Shown piece by piece: positions 33,609-42,524 of a stretch of DNA of 64,000 nt. The translations under genes were made by a program, and so were the position numbers. The notes beneath the pieces were generated by a model. The model was not told the origin of the DNA and did no database searches. It saw nothing but the letters and a program-made list of their open reading frames with translations. Each line of letters opens with the position of its first letter. Position 1 is the stretch's first letter. Location of the stretch: NCBI RefSeq assembly GCF_019351435.1, contig NZ_JAHWYN010000006.1, forward strand, positions 62,001-126,000. The letters are read 5' to 3'. The stretch is from Flavobacterium taihuense. GTDB lineage: Bacteria; Bacteroidota; Bacteroidia; Flavobacteriales; Flavobacteriaceae.

Positions 33609-34166
33609 TTATAAAGACACTTTCAATCCCAATGCATAGCTCCAGTACAAAATCTTCGGAACAGTTGGCGTTTTGAACTGATAAATACCATAGACATATA
33701 ATGAAAAAAGTATAAATGCTCCCCAACTCAGTCCAATACACAATATACTTTGTCGTTCTGTCAGATTGAACATACCTGCAACGAATGATTTTACTATGAG
33801 TGCGGGAATAATACAGCATATTAACACACATATTACCCAAGGTAATATCCATAACTTCCTATTCTTTGCCTGCAAACCAATGATAGTTCCTTTAAAGAAA
33901 TAAATAATGCAGAAAATAAGGTAGGTAAAGAATAGAGAGAGACTCCAAATTTTAAATTTGTCTGTTTCTTCTCCCCAGAACTTTTGAGACAATAAAAATC
34001 CGGCATAAAAAAACATACCGAAAATAGCTGCTATTTTTAAGAAGAAAATTAAAACCTCAACGATACCAAACATTAATTCTATTGCAGATTTACTTTCTTC
34101 ATTTTTCCGGGCTTCATATTCTTGTTCACTTTCATCTGGATCAATATCAGGATTATAGTAATTCAT
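33609..34166 (-). CDS. Four-helix membrane protein within the mob region
   Basis: A 185-residue protein with a soluble acidic N-terminus (NPDIDPDESEQEYEARKNEE) and four membrane helices (~38-60, 72-95, 105-130, 142-163). It is on the strand opposite to mobB and mobC and convergent with mobB, 27 bp apart. I do not recognise the family. Entry exclusion or modulation of the coupling protein are possible roles from location only. Confidence 0.7.
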   Translation of the reverse strand: MNYYNPDIDPDESEQEYEARKNEESKSAIELMFGIVEVLIFFLKIAAIFGMFFYAGFLLSQKFWGEETDKFKIWSLSLFFTYLIFCIIYFFKGTIIGLQAKNRKLWILPWVICVLICCIIPALIVKSFVAGMFNLTERQSILCIGLSWGAFILFSLYVYGIYQFKTPTVPKILYWSYALGLKVSL

Positions 34167-34283
34167 ATTATTTTTCTTTAATGTTGATATGTAAATTGAT
34201 TAGATACCCAAAATAATTTTCAGGATTATAAATTTAATAAAAAAAAAGGATGTAAAACCTGATTCTTATTGTAACCTCCTAAC

Positions 34284-34318
34284 GCCAAAGACTGCCACAT
34301 ACCGCCAATGCCTGCCTC
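34284..34318. repeat. Phased GCC(A) repeats upstream of mobC, inverse of the mobA array
   Basis: GCCAA (34284), GCCAC (34294), GCCAA (34304) and GCCTC (34314) start exactly 10 bp apart. On the minus strand these read ATTGGCGGTA, TGTGGCAGTC and TTTGGCGTTA, close to the three units before mobA. The array lies 60 bp before the mobC start, in the gap between divergent genes. Confidence 0.65.
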
Positions 34319-34377
34319 ATTTTTATAGCCATGTTACACAGCATTTAAATTCATACCCTAACATAAAACATTTTAAA

Positions 34378-36378
34378 ATGCAGGGAGAAGACGATTTAAG
34401 AGGGCTTGCCAAAATCATGGCATTTATGAGGGCAGTAAGCATCCTTTTGGTACTAATCCACCTTTATTGGTTTTGCTACGGTTTCTTTATTGAACGTGGC
34501 TGGACTTTAGAAGTAATCAACAAAATATTAGGCAATTTTCAACATACCGCCGGGCTGTTTTCGCATACCTTATATACCAAAGTATTTGCATTAATATTGC
34601 TGGCTTTGAGCTGTCTTGGAACAAAAGGCGTAAAGAATGAAAAGATAACCTGGACAAAAATTTATGTGGCTTTGGGAATTGGCTTTGTACTGTTCTTTCT
34701 GAACACATCATTGTTAAAACTGTCATTAAACATCGCTACATTTCTTTATATTCTTACCACAGGTTTGGGCTATATCTCCCTTATGGTTGCAGGAGTTTGG
34801 ATTAGCCGTTTGCTCCGTACCAACCTGATGGACGATGTTTTCAACAACGAGAATGAAAGTTTTATGCAGGAAACCAAGCTGATGGAAAATGAGTTTTCCG
34901 TGAACTTACCAACCAAATTCTGGTACAACAAAAAACAGCATAATGGTTGGATCAATATTGTAAACCCTTTTAGGGCAACCATTGTATTAGGCACACCCGG
35001 TTCGGGTAAATCGTATGCTGTAGTAAACAACTATATCAAGCAGCATATTGAAAAAGGTTTTTCAATGTATATCTATGATTTTAAATTCGACGACCTATCT
35101 ACAATTGCTTACAACCATTTGTTAAAACACACGGATAAGTACAAAGTAAAACCGAAATTCTACGTCATTAACTTTGATGACCCAAGAAAAAGCCACCGGT
35201 GCAACCCCATAAATCCAGATTTTATGACCGATATATCCGACGCCTATGAGTCAGCATATACCATTATGCTGAATCTGAACCGTTCTTGGATACAGAAGCA
35301 GGGGGATTTCTTCGTCGAGTCTCCAATTATTTTATTGGCTGCTATTATTTGGTATCTGAAAATCTATGAAAACGGAAAATACTGTACGTTCCCTCACGCC
35401 ATTGAATTATTGAACAAAAAGTATTCGGACGTATTTACTATTCTGACTTCCTACTCTGATCTGGAAAATTATCTATCACCCTTTATGGATGCATGGCAAG
35501 GCGGTGCACAAGACCAGTTGCAGGGACAGATTGCATCGGCTAAAATCCCCTTGTCAAGAATGATTTCACCTCAGCTTTATTGGGTTATGACAGGAGATGA
35601 TTTTTCATTAGACATCAATAATCCCAAAGAACCAAAGATATTATGCGTAGGAAACAATCCAGATCGACAAAATATTTACTCTGCTGCGCTGGGATTGTAC
35701 AATTCACGTATTGTAAAACTCATTAATAAGAAAGGTCAGTTGAAAAGTTCGGTTATTATAGATGAGCTGCCCACAATCTACTTTAGAGGACTGGACAATC
35801 TCATTGCAACAGCCAGAAGTAATAAAGTGGCAGTATGTTTGGGCTTTCAGGATTATTCGCAGTTAACCCGCGATTACGGAGACAAAGAAAGTAAGGTTAT
35901 ACAAAATACTGTAGGTAATATATTCAGTGGCCAAGTGGTTGGCGAAACAGCAAAAAGTTTATCTGAACGCTTTGGAAAAGTGTTGCAGAAACGTCAAAGC
36001 CTAACTATTAACAGAAACGACAAATCTACTTCTATATCTACACAGCTGGACAGTCTTATCCCCGCTTCCAAAATTTCCACCCTCACGCAAGGTATGTTTG
36101 TGGGAGCAGTTTCGGATAATTTTGACGAACGTATCGAACAGAAAATATTCCACGCAGAAATTGTAGTTGATAATGGAAAAATAGCAACCGAAACCAAAGC
36201 TTATCAAAAAATACCGGAAATACTATCTTTCGTAAACAAGGCTGGAGAAGATATGATGAAGCAGGAAATCGAAGCTAATTACAGACAGATAAAACTGGAT
36301 ATTATCCAGGTTATTCAAACTGAATTGGAGCGTATTAAAAATGATCCTGATTTAGAATACCTTATTAAAAAGGGATAA
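34378..36378 (+). CDS. mobC: Type IV coupling protein MobC (VirD4-like)
   Basis: A 666-residue coupling ATPase. The N-terminus has the Bacteroidota YWFCY domain (HLYWFCYGFF at ~28-37) within four to five membrane helices up to ~145. Walker A is GTPGSGKSYAVVN at ~205, Walker B VIIDELPTIYFRG at ~460, then the VAVCLGFQDYSQL motif. It links the relaxosome to the TraG-driven channel. It is transcribed away from the minus-strand copper genes, with a shared terminator. Confidence 0.95.
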   Translation: MQGEDDLRGLAKIMAFMRAVSILLVLIHLYWFCYGFFIERGWTLEVINKILGNFQHTAGLFSHTLYTKVFALILLALSCLGTKGVKNEKITWTKIYVALGIGFVLFFLNTSLLKLSLNIATFLYILTTGLGYISLMVAGVWISRLLRTNLMDDVFNNENESFMQETKLMENEFSVNLPTKFWYNKKQHNGWINIVNPFRATIVLGTPGSGKSYAVVNNYIKQHIEKGFSMYIYDFKFDDLSTIAYNHLLKHTDKYKVKPKFYVINFDDPRKSHRCNPINPDFMTDISDAYESAYTIMLNLNRSWIQKQGDFFVESPIILLAAIIWYLKIYENGKYCTFPHAIELLNKKYSDVFTILTSYSDLENYLSPFMDAWQGGAQDQLQGQIASAKIPLSRMISPQLYWVMTGDDFSLDINNPKEPKILCVGNNPDRQNIYSAALGLYNSRIVKLINKKGQLKSSVIIDELPTIYFRGLDNLIATARSNKVAVCLGFQDYSQLTRDYGDKESKVIQNTVGNIFSGQVVGETAKSLSERFGKVLQKRQSLTINRNDKSTSISTQLDSLIPASKISTLTQGMFVGAVSDNFDERIEQKIFHAEIVVDNGKIATETKAYQKIPEILSFVNKAGEDMMKQEIEANYRQIKLDIIQVIQTELERIKNDPDLEYLIKKG

Positions 36379-36382
36379 TAAA

Positions 36383-36418
36383 AAAAGAGGCCTTCCGAAA
36401 ATTAGGTCAGCCTCTTTT
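36383..36418. terminator. Shared terminator between mobC and the copper cluster
   Basis: AAAAGAGGC (36383-36391) pairs with GCCTCTTTT (36410-36418) with an 18-base loop containing a further CCT/AGG pair. T-rich on both strands, so it can serve mobC and the convergent oxidase gene, which stops at 36422. Confidence 0.8.
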
Positions 36419-36421
36419 GAA

Positions 36422-38665
36422 TTAATAATTCAAAGTAGCACCAAATCCAAATCCCATATCACTATCATAGTGCGTAGTTATTCCAAAGTTTCTTTTGATA
36501 ATATAACGTAAACCTGCCATATACTCTTTGTCGGTATTCCCCATTAAACTCATTCGTAGTCTTTTAGAAACTGGAATATCTTTTCGTTCAAACTGTAAAC
36601 GAACATTTCCATCGGTGAATACTTCGACTTGTGCCATTATAAGCATTGGCAAAGTATAATTAACCCCTGCACTAAAAACAGCTCGATTGTCTTTAGTATT
36701 AGTTTGTCCAAAAAGATTATGTTCTTGCACGTCTATTCCCATTTTTCTATATCTCCAATCAAAACCTATAAACGGCATTAGCCATTGCATTTTCCCAATG
36801 TATCTTCCAATATGGGTTTCGGTTTCATAACCGTGGTGTTCCTTGTAACCTAAACGCCATTCTGTTCCAATGCTCCAACGAGTACTTTGGTACATTGCTT
36901 CTCCATCGTTACCGTTGGTTGCAAAATCATTTTCTGCCATAAAATGAAATTTTCTATCATCGGCAAACAATTTACGTTGTGCGAGTTTTGGGTTTGGGAT
37001 TTCGGGATTTGGCGTTTGGTTCTCATAGCTGAAAACTCTGCCCATTCCGCTCATCATATGGTACAAGATATGACAATGAAAAAACCAATCACCTTTTACA
37101 TTTGCATTAAATTCCAAGGTATCGGTTTCCATTGGCATAATGTCCACAATATTTTTTAATGGTGCATGATCGCCTTGACCATTCAATAATCTGAAATCGT
37201 GCCCGTGTAAGTGCATTGGATGACGCATCATAGAATTGTTGTGAATAGTAATACGTACATTTTCACCTTCTTTAATTAAAATTTTGTCGGCTTCTGAAAC
37301 TACTTTATTATCAAGACTCCAAACGTAACGATTCATATTTCCTGTTAGTTCAAATTTTAATTCTTTTACAGGTACATCTTTTGGGAGTGTGGTTTTAGTT
37401 GGTGATTTCAGCATTGCATAATTTAAGGTTGTAATGTCCGAAAGGGCATTACTGTTATAATCGGCTTCGGTCATTTTCATATCCTTCATTTTTTTATCGG
37501 CTTTCTTTTTTTGTTCGCCTGTAATTTCTGGATACATTACTACGTTCATATCCATTTGATTGAGACTCATTTGCATTCCCATATCGTCAAGGTCACCGTT
37601 CATTTTCATCATATCGTTCATCATTTTCATTCCTTCAAAATATTTAAGCTTGGGAAGGGGTTCAATAAGTTGTTTGATACCATCGCCAATAAAATAAGAG
37701 GCTGAATATAATCTATCTTCGGTGGTCGCCAAAAATTCATAAGCAGTTTTATCAGCAGGAATAGTAACAACAACATCGTAAGTTTCAGAAACTCCAACAA
37801 TTAATCTATCGACTTCTACTGGTTCAACATCGTTACCATCGTTGGCAACAACAGTAATTTTACCACCTGCATAGGTAAGCCAAAAATAGGAAGAAGCCCC
37901 ACCGTTGGCAATACGCAAACGAACTTTATCTCCTCCTTTTAAAGGTTTGCCATCAATACTTTTAACATCTGTACTTGGCTTACCATTCATGAGAATTTTG
38001 TCGTAAAATACATCGCTTACATCCATTGCGTTCATCCGCTTCCACTCGTTTTTTACTTTTATACCAAAATACCCTTGTTTTATAGCTTCTGTATAACTTT
38101 GAGTTGTCCCTTTTTTGATTGCCGGATAATCATTTGCGTTATGCAACATTCGGTGTATATTTTCGGGTTTTATATCTGTCCATTCGCTTAAAACCATTGG
38201 AACAGTTGGCAAATCGTCAATTCCTTTTCTAAAAGTTGGATCGGTTGTTTTTTTGAGCATAACAAAATTTCCATACATTCCGATTTGTTCTTGTAGACCT
38301 GAATGACTATGATACCAATGTGTACCGTTTTGTATAATTGGAAAGCTGTATTTGTGAGTTGTACCGGGCTTGATTGGCATTTGTGTCAAATTAGGAACAC
38401 CGTCTTCTTTATTAGGCAAAAACAAACCGTGCCAATGTAAAGATGTTTCTTCTTTTAACTCATTATGTACATAAATTTCAGCAATGTCGCCTTCGGTAAA
38501 TGTTAGTGTTGGCATTGGTATTTGTCCGTTTACGGCAATAGCTCTTTTGGGCTTGCCTGTGAAGTTTACAATTGTATCTCGAACATATAAATCGTAACGT
38601 ACTACTTTTTGAGCTGATGCACTCAAAGCGACAAATAAGACTAAAATTGATAATTTTATTTTCAT
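36422..38665 (-). CDS. Multicopper oxidase with Met-rich insert and CopB-like outer-membrane barrel tail
   Basis: A 747-residue secreted protein (signal peptide to SASAQ, ~18). Cupredoxin copper ligands are complete: HWHGLFLP at ~78, HWYHSHSG at ~117, HPMHLHGHDF at ~482 and HCHILYHMMSGM at ~531. Residues ~345-410 are Met-rich (NDMMKMNGDLDDMGMQM), as in copper-binding loops of CopA/PcoA. After ~600 the sequence changes to amphipathic strands (GYETETHIGRYIG, FIGFDWRYRKMG) ending in GFGFGATLNY, resembling CopB/PcoB. It likely oxidises Cu(I) in the periplasm while anchored to the outer membrane. It is 4 bp from the DUF2911 gene. Confidence 0.88.
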   Translation of the reverse strand: MKIKLSILVLFVALSASAQKVVRYDLYVRDTIVNFTGKPKRAIAVNGQIPMPTLTFTEGDIAEIYVHNELKEETSLHWHGLFLPNKEDGVPNLTQMPIKPGTTHKYSFPIIQNGTHWYHSHSGLQEQIGMYGNFVMLKKTTDPTFRKGIDDLPTVPMVLSEWTDIKPENIHRMLHNANDYPAIKKGTTQSYTEAIKQGYFGIKVKNEWKRMNAMDVSDVFYDKILMNGKPSTDVKSIDGKPLKGGDKVRLRIANGGASSYFWLTYAGGKITVVANDGNDVEPVEVDRLIVGVSETYDVVVTIPADKTAYEFLATTEDRLYSASYFIGDGIKQLIEPLPKLKYFEGMKMMNDMMKMNGDLDDMGMQMSLNQMDMNVVMYPEITGEQKKKADKKMKDMKMTEADYNSNALSDITTLNYAMLKSPTKTTLPKDVPVKELKFELTGNMNRYVWSLDNKVVSEADKILIKEGENVRITIHNNSMMRHPMHLHGHDFRLLNGQGDHAPLKNIVDIMPMETDTLEFNANVKGDWFFHCHILYHMMSGMGRVFSYENQTPNPEIPNPKLAQRKLFADDRKFHFMAENDFATNGNDGEAMYQSTRWSIGTEWRLGYKEHHGYETETHIGRYIGKMQWLMPFIGFDWRYRKMGIDVQEHNLFGQTNTKDNRAVFSAGVNYTLPMLIMAQVEVFTDGNVRLQFERKDIPVSKRLRMSLMGNTDKEYMAGLRYIIKRNFGITTHYDSDMGFGFGATLNY

Positions 38666-38669
38666 TGTT

Positions 38670-39542
38670 TTATTTTTTTAGTAAGGTTTCCCAATTATTT
38701 ATTTTTTCTTTTAGCATCTCAATTGTACTCTTCATTTTTTCCTTTTCGGCCAGGGCAAGTGCTTTCTTCGCAGCATCAATTGCATTTATATAATCTTTTG
38801 ATTCTGAAGCTATTTTTTGTCGCAAATTAGGATAGTAGAAATTTTCAGGATTTAATTTTTCAGCCTCTTCAAGCCACATTATCGCTTGTCTATAATCTCT
38901 ATTTGTGCTGTAATAATAATTAGCTGCCTGAAATAACAAAGCGGGATCTTGAGTTTTGGCGGTAATGAGATGTTTATCGATCAATGCTAATATAGTATCG
39001 TCCTCTTTACTCTTTATAGGTATTTTGACCATTGTATTTTCCCAAATTATTTTTAGAAATGCTCCTCCTTTACTATTGATGTCATTTAATTCAATTGTAA
39101 ATGTTTCATAAAAACTAGTGTTTCTTTCTGAAGGTACTTTGAAGCGCATAATATCTTTTTTCTCATCATAGCCTGTTTCGCCATGTAAGGTAGTGTCAGA
39201 GTTAACAATTATTGTCCAATTATTTACTGAAGGAATTGAAAATATTGAATAACTACCTGCTTTTAATACATTGTTACCAAATGAAATATCTTCGGAAGTG
39301 GATATGACAGTACAATCACTTGCACCAGTTCGCCAAAGTTTATCAAAAGGGACAAGCTCACCGAATATTTTTCTACCTCTTACTAGTGGTCTGCTGTATG
39401 CCATTTTAATTTTTGCACTACCGACTTCTTGCTCAAAAGATGCTGAAGGACTGGCTGATGTAGCTCTTATCTGAATTTTATTCTGTGCAGATATTAATAA
39501 GGATTGCAAAATAATTAACAATGTTAAGAGTGTTTTTTTCAT
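38670..39542 (-). CDS. DUF2911 domain protein
   Basis: 290 residues from MKKTLLTLLIILQSLLISAQ (signal peptide); the longer frame to 39614 would start inside the upstream gene. Residues ~30-165 match DUF2911 (MAYSRPLVRGRKIFGELVPF, KLWRTGASDCTVI, AGSYSIFSIP). The C-terminal third is helical, with TPR-like repeats (NYYYSTNRDYRQAIMWLEEA). DUF2911 proteins are secreted and common in Bacteroidota; function unknown. Its place in a copper operon may be incidental. Confidence 0.85.
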   Translation of the reverse strand: MKKTLLTLLIILQSLLISAQNKIQIRATSASPSASFEQEVGSAKIKMAYSRPLVRGRKIFGELVPFDKLWRTGASDCTVISTSEDISFGNNVLKAGSYSIFSIPSVNNWTIIVNSDTTLHGETGYDEKKDIMRFKVPSERNTSFYETFTIELNDINSKGGAFLKIIWENTMVKIPIKSKEDDTILALIDKHLITAKTQDPALLFQAANYYYSTNRDYRQAIMWLEEAEKLNPENFYYPNLRQKIASESKDYINAIDAAKKALALAEKEKMKSTIEMLKEKINNWETLLKK

Positions 39543-39552
39543 TTTTTTAGAT

Positions 39553-40803
39553 TTAAATTGATTTTGAGATTCTTTCCATAATAGAATGGTCTGTTCCAAA
39601 TTTGCAAATCGCATCGCAATTGGCTCTTAATTCTGAAAATAGTATGTATTTGATATTCATTTTTGAGTTTTTTATAACGGGTCGGTTGAGTTGTTGAATA
39701 ACGTCTTTCTCCCGACTGTCTGGAATGATTATATAAAAGACTTCTTCGCCATTAGAAATACTAAAATACAAATCGGATAATCGTAATATTCCTGAATAGA
39801 TACTGGTACTTTTTTCAACTTCAAATGCTCCAATGATCTTGTCAGTTCCTTTTTGAAACCATAGCACATCGATTAATTTTATGGTGTTTTGTGTGTCTTT
39901 ATCTGTTGGAAGTTCTGGAAATTTAGTAAGTGAAATAAATGAAAAACTTTGACCGCCAAACGATTTGCTTTTATCGTTGCTTGCCGGTGTTACATCAAAA
40001 CCTAATGAAACTCCAATTTTTAATAAATGGTATTGCATTTCGTTATGGAGGTTTTCTGCTAATTTTTCTTCTTGGATTTCGTTTTGGCGTTTTAAGATGT
40101 TTTTTTCAAATTTGTTGCGTTCTTCTTCGCTTAAATATTCATCATTACCAATGAGCATTTTTTGTGTTCCAATTTCAAAACATAATCCCGCAATCGCTCC
40201 TAAATCATTTGATAATTCCGATTTATGTTTATTGTTAGTTTCGATTAAAGTTTCTCTTATTTTTAAATATTCTGTCCAACTTCCTAGTCTCTTTTTGTCC
40301 TTGAACAGAAAATTAAATCCGTTAAGAATTGCTGTATTGAATGGTGGAAACCAAGTTGGATGCAAGAAATATAAAATACTGGCGACTGCTGGTCCAAGAC
40401 CTTTTACTTTGAGTTCGTCTAGTTTTACAATTTCTTTTACTACTTGTTCTTCTGTTTTGGCATTAATGCAGTTTTCAAGAAATTGACCAAAAGCAATTTT
40501 ATTGTTTTGGTTTTCGTAAATATCTGGAATTCTTAATTTTGGTTTCCAATAAAAAGGATGTGCTACGCCTACAAAGACTTGTTTTTGCTCTGCTATACAA
40601 CTCAACACAAATTCTAAACTACTGCCTTTAAAATCGTTAGGAAAAGATTTGTTTTTAATATCGTCAATAACTTGTAAAACGCCTCTGCGAATAGTGCGAA
40701 ATGCTTTTAATCGTTGGTCATTGTCAACAAACCAAGTATTATAAACACTTTCGTTGTCATTTTTGTATTGCTGAATGATTTGCGTTAGGTTACTCATCTT
40801 CAT
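39553..40803 (-). CDS. HhH plus restriction-endonuclease-like protein
   Basis: 416 residues (a second ATG at 40797 matches the start of the decayed paralogue better). A helix-hairpin-helix lies at ~130-150 (KLDELKVKGLGPAVASILYF). The C-terminal ~170 residues have a PD-(D/E)XK look: DVTPASNDKSKSFGGQ, VLWFQKGTDKIIGAFEVEKS with D/E...E-V-E-K, then SIYSGILRLSDLYFS. There is no signal peptide, so it acts in the cytoplasm. It overlaps the haem-binding gene start region and is in line with secreted copper proteins. No methyltransferase is nearby. An orphan type II-like nuclease or repair enzyme is the best guess. Confidence 0.6.
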   Translation of the reverse strand: MKMSNLTQIIQQYKNDNESVYNTWFVDNDQRLKAFRTIRRGVLQVIDDIKNKSFPNDFKGSSLEFVLSCIAEQKQVFVGVAHPFYWKPKLRIPDIYENQNNKIAFGQFLENCINAKTEEQVVKEIVKLDELKVKGLGPAVASILYFLHPTWFPPFNTAILNGFNFLFKDKKRLGSWTEYLKIRETLIETNNKHKSELSNDLGAIAGLCFEIGTQKMLIGNDEYLSEEERNKFEKNILKRQNEIQEEKLAENLHNEMQYHLLKIGVSLGFDVTPASNDKSKSFGGQSFSFISLTKFPELPTDKDTQNTIKLIDVLWFQKGTDKIIGAFEVEKSTSIYSGILRLSDLYFSISNGEEVFYIIIPDSREKDVIQQLNRPVIKNSKMNIKYILFSELRANCDAICKFGTDHSIMERISKSI

Positions 40804-41247
40804 TAAGTGTGTTTATCCAATTAATAACTTCCTCTTTTTGAGTAGGTGTTAGTATTGCATTTTTATGAATTAAAGTATAGGACTTCAAAGGCATTTCGTT
40901 AGATTTTATTTCTTTTACAATTCTATCTAATTTATTATTTTGCTTACGGCTACTATAATTTCTCCATTCGCTAAAATTCAAATTTTCTTTACCTTCTTTG
41001 ATATGGTTCTCCATTAAAAACCGAGTGGGTTGAATGTTTGAATACCAAGGGTAATTGGTATTATTGCTATGGCAATCATAACAAGAGGTTTTTAAAATTG
41101 TGGCTACATTTTTAGGCACGTTATATACTTTTGTAAAATTAGCGGTTATATCCTGCTCCAACGCAACGTTACGAGCAGGCTGATATAACTGCATCAGCAA
41201 AAAAAGAATTAAACCTATGACGGCTATTTTTTGATGATAATTTTCAT
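40790..41247 (-). pseudogene. Haem-binding domain (CxxCH) protein, frameshifted in the signal anchor
   Basis: The reading frame from 41200 to 40790 encodes a CYDCH haem-binding domain (SCYDCHSNNTNYPWYSNIQP) very similar to the intact paralogue at 55201-55659. The paralogue has an extra N-terminal anchor. Here the same anchor is present from ATG 41247 (MKIIIKK) but one A is missing in the A run at 41227-41232 (six A where seven would restore IAVIGLILFLLMQ). As read, the product lacks its export signal. It could be a real knockout, a phase-variable run or a sequencing error. Confidence 0.75.
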
Positions 41248-41248
41248 T

Positions 41249-41761
41249 TTATAAGGTCTTTTTTATTGAACCACAGGTAAGCATATTAGACCCATAATAA
41301 GGGTTTTTGATTTCTTTTACTTCACTAATCCAAATAGCACCTTTTCCCTCATCGGCCATTGGGCAATAGTCTTGATAGAGTTTTTGTTTCGTTCCAAAAA
41401 GTTTAATCAAATCGTTAATATCTTTACTTAATAAAACAAAATGCTCTCTTTGGTGGTCTAATTTCCCCGCATTATCGCCTATATGTTCGGCATTTTCTTT
41501 GGCACTTTCGGCAATATCAAGATAGTCTTTTTTTAGTTTAGCATCTATCGCATTCGTTTTTACAGCATTGAATGTAGCATACAAAGTTTTTCCTGCACTC
41601 GCCACTGCTTTTGTTTCATCTTTGGTCAAAGCATTTTTTAAAGCTAAATAATTGGTTACGATTTTATCGATTGAAAATTTGGTTTGAACTTTTTTGCTTT
41701 GAGCATTAGTAAATCCTATTGTAAATGTTACTAATAGAATTGAAAGAATTATATTTTTCAT
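41249..41761 (-). CDS. DUF3347 secreted protein
   Basis: A 170-residue protein with a signal peptide (to TNAQS, ~21) and one DUF3347 domain: NYLALKNALTKDETKAVASA, ESAKENAEHIGDNAGKLDHQ, HFVLLSKDI. The C-terminal module has CPMADEGKGAIWISEVKEI and PYYGSNMLTCGS, whose Cys and Met residues are likely copper ligands. DUF3347 is often found at the end of CusB-type adaptors; here it is free-standing. It begins one base past the frameshifted haem-binding gene. Confidence 0.85.
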   Translation of the reverse strand: MKNIILSILLVTFTIGFTNAQSKKVQTKFSIDKIVTNYLALKNALTKDETKAVASAGKTLYATFNAVKTNAIDAKLKKDYLDIAESAKENAEHIGDNAGKLDHQREHFVLLSKDINDLIKLFGTKQKLYQDYCPMADEGKGAIWISEVKEIKNPYYGSNMLTCGSIKKTL

Positions 41762-41808
41762 TTTATTTAAGTTTAAATTATTTATTGATTTTAATGAGTT
41801 GGAATATG

Positions 41809-42366
41809 TTATTTTTTAGCAGAGTTAAATAGTTGAGTTAAATCTTTTATATCCTTGCTTAATATTTCAAAATGTTCTTTTTGATGATCTAACTTACCCT
41901 CATTATCACCAATATGTTCTGCATTTTCTTTGGCACTTTCGGTAATATCCAAATAGTCTTTTTTTGTTTTGGCATCAATAGAATTGATGTCAATTTCATT
42001 GAAAATTACATACAAAGATTTACCAGCAGTTGCAGCAGCTTTTGTATCATCTTTTTCCAAAGCATTTTTTACATTTGAAAATTCATTTTGAATTTCAGTA
42101 AGCGAAAAGGCATTAGTTCTATTAATTACTTCTGCTTCGTGTTCGTGGTTTTCTTTTTTTGAAACTACTGGCTCGCTTAATTCCATACCACATTTAGAAC
42201 ATTCATCACCTTTTTTACCTGTTACTTCTGGGTGCATTGAACACGCATACAATTGTGATGTCGTTTCTGCTGTTTCGGTAGCCGAAGTTTCTCCTTGTTT
42301 GTTTTTTTGGTTACAAGAAACTAGTACGAATACCATTGCTACGGCAGAAAGAATTACATTTTTCAT
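41809..42366 (-). CDS. Lipoprotein with heavy-metal-binding domain and truncated DUF3347
   Basis: A 185-residue lipoprotein (lipobox VLVSC, Cys18). Residues ~40-65 are a heavy-metal-binding domain (YACSMHPEVTGKKGDECSKC, then GMEL). Residues ~95-180 are DUF3347, very like its neighbour, but the protein stops at LTQLFNSAKK and lacks the CPM...CG metal-ligand end. The signal region is nearly identical to that of 55661-56212, suggesting recombination among paralogues. Confidence 0.85.
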   Translation of the reverse strand: MKNVILSAVAMVFVLVSCNQKNKQGETSATETAETTSQLYACSMHPEVTGKKGDECSKCGMELSEPVVSKKENHEHEAEVINRTNAFSLTEIQNEFSNVKNALEKDDTKAAATAGKSLYVIFNEIDINSIDAKTKKDYLDITESAKENAEHIGDNEGKLDHQKEHFEILSKDIKDLTQLFNSAKK

Positions 42367-42391
42367 TTTATTTTAATTTTGAGTTATTAGA

Positions 42392-42523
42392 TTATTTTAT
42401 ATAATTACCGTTTAATTGTGGATTTGTCATATCCATATTGTCGTCTTTATTGCAAGATGATAAAAGTATTACTCCAATGATTGAAGCGGTAAAAAATATA
42501 TTCTTCCTTTTTAAAGTTTTAAT
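42392..42523 (-). CDS. Small 43-residue lipoprotein with ATT in the start position
   Basis: The minus-strand frame reads (M)KTLKRKNIFFTASIIGVI, then LLSSC at the lipobox, followed by NKDDNMDMTNPQLNGNYIK and a stop. It has every feature of a small lipoprotein except that the first codon is ATT (42523-42521). Its start overlaps the HMA-DUF3347 gene by none, lying 2 bp before its stop. Either ATT is used, or the start is mutated. Confidence 0.4.
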   Translation of the reverse strand: MKTLKRKNIFFTASIIGVILLSSCNKDDNMDMTNPQLNGNYIK

Positions 42524-42524
42524 T

